From positions 1,411,001 to 1,475,000 of the forward strand of contig NC_090126.1 of the NCBI RefSeq assembly GCF_023973825.1: a stretch of 64,000 bases of DNA. The letters are read 5' to 3'. Made by a program: the position numbers and the translations under genes. This document shows, one piece after another, positions 32,423-45,200 of this stretch. This DNA is from Plasmodium brasilianum (lineage: Eukaryota > Apicomplexa > Aconoidasida > Haemosporida > Plasmodiidae). Numbering within the stretch: position 1 is the stretch's first letter; each line of letters starts with the position of its first letter. The notes beneath the pieces are model-generated. The model saw only the letters and a program-made list of their open reading frames with translations, was not told the DNA's origin and searched no databases.

Positions 32423-32943
32423 CATTAAATTTTTATAAGCTTTTTGTCAATTTTTCTTTTTTCCTAAAGGAGCTCCATTTCTTCTCCTTTTTTAGTAAAT
32501 TTATATAAAGAAATGTTTTCAGCAAAAAAAATACGTTTTTATTAAAAAGGAAAAACTTAGTACGATGATGAAAAGGATGAAAAAGGTGAAGGAGGAAAAT
32601 AGAACACCTCTTCTATGTTAAAATATTTGTATTTTGTCATTTTTTATTCTTGAATATTAAGAGGAACGAAAAGGTGTGGTGTGCTCGTTTTTCGTTTATC
32701 TTCAACTAGGAAATTATAAAAGAAACGGAAAAAATGTAAAGAAGTATACTGTGTTTATTAATTACCACAGTAATCTCCTTATTACTTTTTCCTTTTTTCT
32801 TTTTAATTTTTTCCTTTTTCTTTTTTTTATTTTTTTTTTTTTGTGTAAGTAAAAAAAAAAGGGAAAAATGTGAAGATCCTTTTTAGCTGTAGAAGAAAAA
32901 CTTAAATTTGCACACCTTCATTTTTAATACTAAATGTAATTAT

Positions 32944-33100
32944 TATCATTACTGCTGCTACTACTGCTGCTACTTCTGCAGCTACTTCTGCAGCTACTAC
33001 TGCTGCTACTTCTGCTGCTACTTCTGCAGCTACTTCTGCTGCTACTACTGCAGCCACTACTGCTGCTACTACTGCAGATACTATTGCTGCTATTCTTGTT
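32944..33100. repeat. CTG/CTA/CTT trinucleotide array
   Basis: Runs of CTGCTACTACTGCTGCTACT with CTGCAG variants over about 150 bp; open in frame as Cys/Tyr codons but lacking other coding signs. Confidence 0.75.
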
Positions 33101-33305
33101 AATTTTTTAAAATGAAATATAAGTTGAAGTTTAAGATGAAGTCAAAATTGAAGTTAGAAGGTGACTGGTTAAAATAGTTCCATATAGCATATTTTTTTTT
33201 TTTTTTTTTTCATTCATTACATTTTCTAGTTAACCCGCATTTCCCACTTTTGAATATAGTGTACATAAAATTCCATATACCATTTTTGCCCTTTATATGT
33301 GCTTA

Positions 33306-33361
<56 letters not shown>

Positions 33362-34053
33362 TACCTTTGGGCTTCTCTCAAATAAATCGTTGTAACAAAT
33401 ATACATGCTCAGAGCGAAGTTTAGCCCGTCATTTAATATGCAAAAAATGGGGTGAAGAAAAAGGTTAAGCTATGTATATGTATAAATATAAATACGCACC
33501 GTAAAGCCATTTTCTTTAGGATACGCAAAAAGGCTGCATTATTGACTCAATTTTAAGAAATGTAAAATATTACTCACCATTTTATTTTACATAGAAAAAA
33601 AAATAATAAAAAAATTTTAATTACGTTTATTTAAAAAACAATAAAATATTTTCAAAAATTGAAAAAATAAAAGAAAAATATACATGTAATATTATATTAG
33701 TTTGGGACTTGTATGTAAGAACATTTAAATGCTTAAAAAGTAGGGTGCACATTTTTTTTTTATGAACAGTTCATGCAAAATTATGTAGTCGTACATATAT
33801 GTTTACAACCACTTATACACACATATATATAAATTGATGTACAAATATAAAAATAACATCATATTATTCGGTAAGCCTAACTTTTGTAAAAAGAACAAGA
33901 CACATATGAATCTGCAAGAAGAAAAAAAAAAAAAAAAAAAAAACATCGATTTTTGAAAGGGAAAATGGTATAAAAATCAGTACAATTTTTAAATATATTA
34001 ACATGCAATAAATTTTTTCTTAAGAATAAAACCTGTATATTGATATTTTCACC

Positions 34054-34086
<33 letters not shown>

Positions 34087-34518
34087 TGAACAGCCAAAAT
34101 TTTGGGGTGTGAACAAGTGAGCTCACAAGTTACTAAAATGAAATACAGGAAAAAAAATGAAAAAAAAAAAAATATATATATACATGTACATATATATATA
34201 TATGTATATGTATATATACGTCTATATTCGTTGTATACCTTATTTACGCGCACACAGATATATACTCTACAATATTTATTATAATTTTGTATGTTTGACA
34301 TCTTACAGTAAGAAGGTAACAAAACATTTTGTGAAAAAGAAAAAATTAAAATAGTTTCTAAACTGTGTAGAAGTTAAAGAAGTAATTATTCCGCTTGTCT
34401 GTGTAAAGTATTAGTTTTTTTTTTCGCATTTTAAGAGTTATTAAGTCTTACCAAAAAAGAAAAAAAATGTGCTAAGTTATATATTCTTATAATATTGCCT
34501 CATATTATTAACAGCAAA

Positions 34519-34550
<32 letters not shown>

Positions 34551-34701
34551 TACCGTGGTAATTACCTGCATAATAATACATATATACATTTATATTTTCG
34601 TAAGACATATTTAATTTACAGTGTGTAAGAAGGATAAGATGGCATACTATTCTTAAGGTGTGTGAAATATATAGGGATGATAATGTTTGTAATTCTTAGT
34701 A

Positions 34702-34751
<50 letters not shown>

Positions 34752-36299
34752 ATACATATACATAAAAGCACGAAGAATAATGGGTATTGTTTTGTCCCAT
34801 TTATGAAACATATATAGTGTATTTGTATTTCTTTCTATTTTGTAAACATGTATATATACTTATACATGTTTATTCGTTTTATCATGTTTGCCGTTCTTTT
34901 TTATTTAAGTACTTAAATGTATGTTAACTTACATATTGAGGTGTTTTCACTTAATATTTTTTTTTTTTTTTTTTTTTTATTCCGAGCATTTAGACATATC
35001 TTATATTGTAACGTATTTAACTAGCAAGTAAGATGGTGAATACGAAATGAAGGGACAAGATGAAGTATTTATTTTGTTTCATTTGTTTTATTTTATTTTA
35101 CTTCATTTTGACGTTGATTTTTAAATAAATTTCTATAATATATATTTCTTAAACGTACATATGTATAACTAACATGTAATAATCTGCCGTGCCTGACTAT
35201 TCACGTATATGTTGAACTATGTGTAAAACAAAGCATGTACTTTATTAGAGAACTTTCTTTTATCATATTTTCTGTAAATTTTTAAAGTAATTCCTTTTAT
35301 ATCAGTTTTTAATTCACGTGGGCGTACATATAAGCGTACATATAAGCGTACACACGTGCATACATATGTACCTACTTACGTACCTACTTACGTACACATG
35401 TATGTACGTGCGTGTTAACTTTTTAAGTTGAGCTAGATAGACACAGGAACATTTGAAAAATTATGAACAATATACTTTCCTTTTTGGAGCTGTATATATA
35501 TATATGGAAATATGCTTTATTTTTGTTTTTTGAATTTCTTAAATAATTATTTTTTTTTTATGAATTTGTTAGCATTTATCAATTCGCTAATTTTACTCTA
35601 CCAACAAATACATATATTTGAGACCATATTACATTTTTAATAATATGCATCGTCCTTATGTATTTGATTTTTTTTACGAGCGCTTAAAAAATTCATATGC
35701 ATAACGTAATATTTTTAAGAAACGAAAAATTTGGAATATTTATCATAAACATATATTCGTTATTAAATTTTTTGCGTTTTCGCAGTGTCATATTTGCATA
35801 TATGTATTTACATATACATGCATATATACATGCATATATATACATGCATATATATACATGCATATATACATGCACATACACATGCATACATATACATGCA
35901 TATATATACATGCATATGCATACATATTTATACACATTTATACACGTTTATGCTTATATACACTTAAGTAGAATAAAATATGTTTTATTTAATAAAAGAT
36001 ACACACATAATTTTTGATGCCTAGTGCATTTGCCTGTACATATGCAGGTAGAGTTTTAAAATTATAATTTTTCAATCATTTTGACAAAAAATTTTTTGAT
36101 GTTCTTTTATTTCGTTTTCCTTTATTTGGCGTTATTCTAACGCTACTATGTTACTGCTACATTGCTACTACATTTGATGTTTTTTTATGTAAGTTGTTTC
36201 ATTTGGACTGCATATTTTCTATATTATTATTTTTCCTTTTAGAGGAAATAACATCGTTTGAGCATTTATTTATTAAATTTTTATTCTTTCACATATTAT

Positions 36300-36330
<31 letters not shown>

Positions 36331-36611
36331 ACTATTTAATGTGTTAAATTTATATCTTTTAAATTTTATTAATTAGTGATCAATTAATTTGATATACTGG
36401 AATTGTGAATGTATATCCTTATTTTATTTGACTCAACACATTATTGAAATGTTGCATAATACGATGTTGTGGTATTTCGATGTTGCAATATTATGACATG
36501 GCAATAGTTTACATTTAACTTTGCAATAAAATAACATTGTAGTATTATAAAGTTATGACATGTTAATAAAAAAAAAAAAAAAAAAAAACACACAAAATAT
36601 GAGTGCCACTG

Positions 36612-36646
<35 letters not shown>

Positions 36647-37509
36647 CATATCTATATATACACATACACCATTATGTTATATATGCACAAGGATGTTAAA
36701 AAGATTATATTATAAATTTTTATTATATTTTATAAAAACATGCAAAAATGATTATAAATTTTTGTTAATTTTATTGATTTTTAAATGGGTTTTATTAAGC
36801 ATTTATGTTCATGTCTGTGCTTATTTTTACTACATAATTATCATAGGTACAATAAAATCAAAAAAAAAAAAAAAAAAAAAAAAAAAGAATTATGAACACA
36901 TAACATGTGATACTATTTTCAATGTTATATGGAACAAGTTTTGGACTATTTCTTTTTTTTTTTTTTTAAATATATATATTATATATATGTATACGTATAT
37001 GTACCTGTATATGTATATGTACCTGTATATGTATATGTACCTGTATACGTATATGTACCTGTATACGTATATGTACATGTATACATATATGCAAATGTAG
37101 AAATTAATTTTTTATTAATACTTTTTTATGAACATACTTATATTTTTTTAATTCTTTACTCAATTGGTACATAAATATGTATGTATACATATGCCCTGGT
37201 TTATATATATATATATATAAATATATGTGTACATATGCTCATACGTATATGTGTATTTTTATATGGGCATACAATAGCTTAAATCTTACAGGATGCACAT
37301 AAATATATATACATAAACATCCATCTATACATCCACCCATGCATGAATACAATGTGTACATAATACATACTCACAAACATTTAGGTATTTTTTAAAAAAT
37401 AAAAAAACTATAAAAGCCCATTTGCATATTTTATAAATTTTATTATTGATAATAAAACAGATCAGGAGAAGTAAAATTAATTTAAAAAAAAAAAATAAAT
37501 AAAATAATA

Positions 37510-37561
37510 ATAATAATAATAAGTAATGAATAATGAATAATGAATAATGAATAATGAATAA

Positions 37562-37618
<57 letters not shown>

Positions 37619-37630
37619 AAATAGTGCATA
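37510..37630. repeat. 7-bp array TGAATAA changing to TGAATAG
   Basis: About sixteen heptamers. The left copies are TGAATAA and the right copies TGAATAG, a sharp switch of variant within one array. It is not the Plasmodium telomere repeat (GGGTTYA). Confidence 0.8.
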
Positions 37631-38690
37631 GTGAATGATAAAAAATTATAGGAAATACATTACAAGGAGAATGCGCATTTATGTATAAGCACTAATTTTT
37701 TTTTTTTAAAGGTTTTACGTAAAAGATAGAAAAAAGAACAAACAAATATAATTAATATTTAATGCAATATTCTATGTATATTTCCAAAAAAAAAAAAAAC
37801 ATAAAAACTATGTACGTGATTTAATTTTATGAGATACATATTTTTATTTTATGCAATTGTATGTTAAACATGTTATGAATCAATTTGACACAGATTAATT
37901 TTTGCAACATCAATTTTAAATGTCGCATTTGTTAAGTGTACATATTATTTTTACACATATTGCATACATATCGTATTTATATAAATACAAACATACGTAC
38001 ATATTATGTACATATATGTATATATATGTACATGTTACACATAGTTATACAATGGGTAAATGTGCACACGTGAGAACACACACGTCTATATATATATATA
38101 TATGTATACATATTTATTTATATTTATATATACTTACATATTTTATATACGGCTGCCCCTTTTGCATTATCTGAGTTTTTTTTTTTTTTCATTTTATATG
38201 AGAATATTCTTACTTTATTGTACATAATTACAAAAAGAAAAAAAAAATGGTCTAGCCAAAAAGCGACAGAAAAGTAGTCATATATATTCCAGTTTTTACT
38301 CCTTTTTAACGTTTATTATTGTTTTGATTGTATTTCAAAAGAAATTTATTAATTCGTAAATTTATTAATTTTTCTATCTTTTTTTTCTTTTTTTGCTTTT
38401 TTTTTTTTATTTAAACATTTTTTAATCAATAGTTTACATAATGTTTATTTATCCTAATTTTTTTTTCATGTTTTATTGACGCACATCCTTGTGTTCATAG
38501 AGTTAGGGGTACAATATACAACACTAAAATACGTACGTGTAATATGTTTGCATGCACTCATGTACGCGTACGCATCTATACAGTTACGCACAGCATTCCT
38601 TATTCCCCAGCATTATTAAGTAGATCTTCTTAATATAAAATTCGCATTTTTTTTTTTTTTATCTTTTTTTTTTTTTTTTTTTTTTTTTAT

Positions 38691-38732
<42 letters not shown>

Positions 38733-39077
38733 TTCTTCACTGTATAGTACTACTTTTAAATAACGTTTTCGAGCTTTCTACATTTTTCTAATTTGTGATA
38801 TTAGCTCAATTTGGTAGATTAATTCTGATTTTTCTTTTTTTTTTTTCTTTCATCCTTTATACTATCCCATTACTGCTGTTATATTTTCTTTTTTTTTTTG
38901 CCGTTAAAAAATTAGTTTTTTAATTTTTAAAGCTTCACCTTATTTTTACAAAAATATATCGCTTCAATTTGGTCCAATTTTGCTTTAACTTTTGACAGCC
39001 ATCTGTGAATGTGAGTGTATGCATATGCTTGTCTGTACATATACATTTGCGCACACAAGCATGGGTATATAATAAAA

Positions 39078-39108
<31 letters not shown>

Positions 39109-39267
39109 TTAATACACATATGCACACATGTAAATACATATGCATACATCCATATATACATACGTACACATATACATTACTACAAAACGAATTTTCAAAA
39201 AAAAGTATAAAATAGATGCTTTCACAAAATTTAGAAATACCACTAAATTATTGCACCAAGTTAAAAA

Positions 39268-42200
39268 ATGAACGAAGAATATATAAACGCAATATTAAAA
39301 TTTAGGAGGAGTTACGATGAGGAGGTGGTACATAGTAACAGTGTGAAAGGGAAAGACGCTATAAACATTAATATTTACAAAAATGGAGAAAATAATTTTA
39401 TAAACGTAAACAACAAGGAGGCAAGTGAGGAAATAGATGGGAGGATAAACGAAGGAACGGACGGGGGGATAAATGAAGAAACGGATGGGGGGATAAATGA
39501 AGAAACGGATGGGGGGATAAATGAAGAAACGGATGGGGGGATAAACATAGGAACAGACGGGGAGATAAACATAGGAGCAGACGGGGAGATAAACGTAGGA
39601 GCAGACGGGGAGATAAACATAGGAGCAGACGGGGAGATAAACATAGGAGTAGATAGGGGGATAAATAAGGGTGATATTAGGAAGTGGTATATACGCGAAT
39701 TAACATGTTTAGAGGTGGAAAAGAGGGATGCCACCATTGAAATCAATAACAATGGTAAAAATTACGACAAATACAGTAGCAGCAATGCAAATGCAAATGC
39801 AAATGGAAATGATACTAATAATAATGAAAACAGCAAAAATAATAGTAGTTCCAATACTGGTTATAACCCTAGTTATAACCCTAGTTATAACCCTAGTTAT
39901 AATCCTAGTTATAATCCTAGTTATAATCCTAGTTATAATCCCAGTTATAATCCTAGTTATAATCCCAGTTATAATCCTAGTTATAATCCTGACTTCAATA
40001 CTGGCTGCCGTGATGGCCGGAATAACGAGCTCAGTACATGCGAAGGGCAGAACACAAAAGAGATTGATCATTTCCTCAACGAAGGAGAATTAAAAAATTA
40101 TTTTTTCCATAATAGTTTAAGGAAAAACACTAAAAGATTGGATAACGTCAATTTATATTCAACATTCTGTACGAATAGAAAAAATGAACTTAGAAAAACA
40201 TCAATTTGTAAATATTGGTTAAAGGGTATATGTGCAAATATAGTATGTAATTTTGCTCATGGGGAACATGAACTAAAATATACATATGGTGTTTACAAGA
40301 CTACTATATGCAAACATTGGAAGAGGAACGGAGTATGCTCGAGTGGAGTTCACTGTAGACATGCACATGGGGAAAATGAACTTCAACCCAAAAATTTACC
40401 TGTACATTTATTAAAAAAAAAAATTAATTTAAAAAATAAATATAATATGGAAAATGTGTTTCTTAACTACAACGATGTTCACAAAGTGGGGTTTGATATA
40501 AACAATTTGAGCAGTGATGGGGATGGGAGTAGTCTAATCAGAGGTGGAAGTGGGAGCAGCCTAATCGGAGGTGGAAGTGGGAACAGCCTAGTCGAAGATG
40601 GCACGAGAAGTAACCTATGTTCCATTATCAGACATGATAATCCCGCTGATACTAACAGTACATGCAGTATAGAAAATAAAAGAGTAAGTATTCCCACAAA
40701 TAAGGAAATTACAAAGGTGCCTTTAAATTTAAGTTTATATAAAAACGGGGAGGATCATACCATTAGTTCTAATTTATCAAAAAAAAAAATTTGGAATTCT
40801 AAAATTTTTAAAGAAAAACAAGACGATAACTACCAAGTTGAACACAAATTATCAAAATTGTTCTTAACCAATGCTAGCCAAAATATTAGTTATATCATAA
40901 ATAAGATACAGAATATTCGTACCACAGAAAATGGCAATAGTACCAATGATAATAGTAGTGGTAATAATAGGAACGGGGTAATTGGCACCCTGGAGATAGG
41001 AGCACCGCCTGGTTACGGCGGTCCGATGGACAGCACAAATGAAATTAGCGGAATGAACGAAATTAGCGAAATGAACGAAATTAGCGAAATGAACGAAATT
41101 AGCGGAATAAATAAAATTAACGCAATGGAAGCCAAGTTAACGAAGAAAGGATTTGAAATTAACAAGACTGATTTCCGTAATAGCAACGGGAACTGCCAAG
41201 TAACATGTACAGATAAATTTATAAATGCAGAACGAAGTAGTAGTACCGTTGACGATGGTAGCGCACCGGACGGTAGTGGGAACACCATCATGAATTCCAA
41301 CGTGAATTGCAGTGCTAAGGTTCTTGTCAGTGTGAATGTCAATGATAATGTACTTTCCAGTTTGGATGCCAGCGTGAATACAAGTGCGAATGCTATTGCG
41401 AATGCTAATGCGAATGCTAATGCGAATGCTATTGCGAATGCTAATGCGAATGCTATTGCGAATGCTAATGCGAATGCTAATGCGAATGCTATTGTGAATG
41501 CTATTGCGAATGCTAATGCGAATGCTAATGCGAATGCTAGTACGAATGCCAGTGATAATAGCCCTGACGGAGGTGTGCTTAGTAGTAGAGACAGGCACTA
41601 CCAGAACGAAAATAATTATAACAGACATATATTCAATAATAGCATTAATAGTATTAATATTGATAAAAGCAATAACATCAGCAAAAGCAGTAAAAGCAGT
41701 AGTAACATAATTGGAATTGCCCATAACAGCAGCTTTAGCGCAGTTGATGGGAAAAATAGAGGTAGAGCCATCCCTAGTGCAAGTAACCACAACACACACT
41801 ATGTAAATTACAATGACGATATTGTATATGATCAGAATAAAAATCTTTTCATTAGCACTCTTGACAACTCAAAGGATTTAACTAAAAATGAAATATATAA
41901 TAAGAAATTATATTCAATGTACATGCATACATTACATAAATTATCAGAAAATGTAAAATATACAAATAATGAAGAAAGCTTTTCTAACATGTCTAAAAAT
42001 ATTAACATGAACAGCATGAACAAATTAAAAGAAAGCATTATAAATGTGGACAATGAAAAGAATAAAATTATGGTTCTCAGTGATGACCACATAAGACTTA
42101 ACACACATATGGGTATTGATACTACTCGTAATAATTATGATATATCTAAAAAATACGATGATAATATGAACACAGATGAATATATCTTGAAGCAGTATGA

Positions 42201-45200
42201 ATTAGAACCAAAACAGATGGAGTTAAAGTTGATGTTAAAAAATATGGATTCCATGTTGTTTAGTGAAGAATGTAATAGCAGTGAAGCAAATGTATGCAAC
42301 AGTAACACAACGGAAAAGGACTTCCCCAGTAACTATGCCGCGAGGGCTGGAGATGGTGGTGCTTCTACTACAAACACTGCTAACATCGCGTCTAACACCG
42401 CTTCTAATACCGCGTCTAACACCGCTTCTAATACCGCTTCTAATACCGCTTCTAATACCGCTTCTAATACCGCTTCTAATACCGCTTCTAATACCGCTTC
42501 TAATACCTATTCTAATACCTATTATAATACCCATTCTAATACCCATTCTAATACCCATTCTAATACCTATTCTAATACCTATTATAATACCCATTCTAAT
42601 ACCCATTCTAATACCCATTCTAATACCCATTCTAATACCCATTCTAATATCCATTCTAACACCAATTCGAATATTGCTGCAAATTACACACATTTGAACG
42701 CCGACGATGCTGGGGGCACTGATGAACAAAATAGTGGTTTGCACAGCAGAGATAACACAAATGATGCTGAAAATAAAAGTAGAACGAAATACCTTAACGC
42801 GTTTATAAATTTTAACTGTAAGTCGAACCAGTGCAAATGTGAAAGCCTCAGTAATGAAAGAAACATTACATACATAAACAAAAATAATAGTAGCTGTAGT
42901 AGTGAGAGCAATAACGATAATCATAGGGATAGTAATAATAATAATATGGCTTATGAAACGTATAGCAATATTAAAAACATGCACATGGTCAGCACAACGA
43001 ACAACAACGTGGGTAAAGATTATTCACTGGATTGTTTACGGAGTAGTATTGCGAACAGTTATGCAAAGAATGGTACACATATTTATAGAAATAGTTTAAC
43101 GTCTCAAAAGTTCAAGAAAAATACAATTGAAGAAGAAGAAGAAGAACAAGAAGAACAAGAAGAGAACGTAGTTTATTATGACAATAGTGGCACATACAGT
43201 AAACAAGGAAGTAATTTAATATTTGGAAATGACGGCTCAAATAATTACATGAACAGTTCAGATTTCTTAAGAAGCCAAAGTAGTAGTCCATATTTAAGGG
43301 GATGTAATAATAGGCACAATAATATATACAATAATAGGTATCATAATAGATACAATAATAGATACACTAATATACATAATAATATATACAATAATATATA
43401 CAATAATATATACAATAATATATATAATAACAGATATAATAATAGATATAATAATAGATATAATAATGTAAAATTGATGCATAACTTGACAGTGAATGAT
43501 TGCATAGTACACCCTCTTCGAGTAAGGGAACATGTGTGGAATGGCATTGACGGGCGGGAGGAATCAAACTATAAGAACGAAGAAGGTGGTCAGGAAGCAA
43601 GATATAAATATGTAGGAGATGGTAATGAATCAAACTGTAATAACATATACGATGCTGACAAATCAAGCTATAAGAATGCAAACGATGCTGATATTCCAGA
43701 AGATGATAAGAATTATTTTTTCCCGAATTGTAGAAAAGTCTTTAAATGTTTACATGAGAAAGATGTAAATTATATGAACAATGGTAAGGAAACAGATATT
43801 ATAAATACAAGCAAAGATGAGCACAACATTCCTTTTAACGAAATGAGGCTACAAAAGGATGTTTTAAAAAAAGAGGATAAGTTTTACCTGTACAAGTCAG
43901 AAGAAAACGAAGGGAATATTGTACCTAAAAAAGGAGAGAGAAATAATGTGTTGTATCACCCAAGTGACAAAGGTAACATAAATAAAATAAATGTCAGAAA
44001 TGATAGTAGGAAGATATTGGATAACTACAATTGGGTCAAATTGGCAAGGGAAGAGGAGTTATGTAGTAGCAAGAATTGCATATCAGACGATAGTAATAAA
44101 ACAGGAATGAATTGTTTCCATGATGGGATGGCTAGCTATGGTAGTTATAACAAGCATGACAACTGCAGTTATAGTTATATGTTGAACAGTATTACAAATA
44201 TAAACAGCAAAAAGAAGAAGGACAATGAGAAAGAGAACGAGTTTCCAAGTAATATAGAACAAAGTAATTCTTTGGAAAATTTGCTAGGTGATAAAAGGGA
44301 GGTAATAAATTACCTGAACAAGAATTATAAAAACTTTGTTAACATAAAAAACAAAAGCTACGAATTGTATGAACAGAATAATTTAGATAAAGAAAAAGAT
44401 TTAAGAAATTACGAAATAGGTGAAGAGTCCAAGACACATTTTATACATAACTGGAAACACACAGATAAAGAAAGAAAGGAAATATATAATATGAAAAGGA
44501 AAAAAGAAAATCAAAATGAGCATATGGTACACATGCAAATATTTCCAATTAGTAGTTTTTTCCCTGTTCGTAAAGGGAATGAGTCGCTTAACACAGGACA
44601 AATCAGTAATCACAGTACCCCCCCAACGAATAGCAGTAGTAATGGTAGTAATAATAGTTTCAGTGGTAGATTTAGTAATGATTATATTTTAAACGATATG
44701 CGGTTAGAAGGAAGTGGGGGAAAAGACAAATTGTTATCCCATGGTCATAATGATGTTTTTAAAATGAACAGCCAAAATTTTATTCCATCGTTAGAAAGAA
44801 ATAAAAAAAATAATATATACGATGAACTGTTCATCCCTTATGAGAAGAAGGTAATTAATAAACTCATTAACAGTGCTATGGGACGTAGTGGAGATAACTG
44901 CACAGATATCTGTCATGGTAGAATGAACATCGCAAAAGATGCCAACAATGGCAGCAGTGCTAGTATTGCCAACAATGGCAGCAGTGCTAGTATTGCCTAC
45001 GATACCAGTATTCCAAGTAATTCCATACACAGTAGTATAAGACTGCCTGAGCACAATGCAGTAACAAGTAATAATGACAATGACTGCACTACTTGTTACG
45101 GAGGATGCACTAGCTGCAGAAGTGACAACAGCTGTAGAGGCAATCATCTTAGTTGCCTTAACTGTACATGTAATAATGATGAAAATGATATCATAAAATA

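Larger units (their letters stand above)
31963..39267. other. 7.3 kb divergent intergenic spacer
   Basis: By far the longest gene-free stretch, between the start of the Vma12-like gene and the start of the CCCH zinc-finger gene. I find no supported CDS, tRNA or rRNA. It contains an 86-nt T tract (32337-32422), other T/A runs of 20-35 nt (31999-32033, 32067-32099, 34521-34547, 36871-36886, 38670-38735), a CTG/CTA trinucleotide array (32944-33100), many (TA)n runs, a TACATGCATATA array (about 35810-35930), and a 7-bp TGAATAG array (37510-37630). It presumably holds two divergent promoters and long leaders. Confidence 0.6.

Noticed and set aside
37510..37630. Internal telomere-like repeat
   Set aside because: The heptamer TGAATAG/A does not match the Plasmodium telomere repeat GGGTTYA.
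31963..39267. Centromere
   Set aside because: Plasmodium centromeres are 2-4 kb of extremely AT-rich (about 97%) sequence with a repeat core. This spacer contains many G/C-containing repeats and several distinct arrays, so the signature is absent.
42235..42984. 249-residue minus-strand ORF inside the CCCH gene
   Set aside because: Antisense shadow of the NTAS/NTHS coding repeat.
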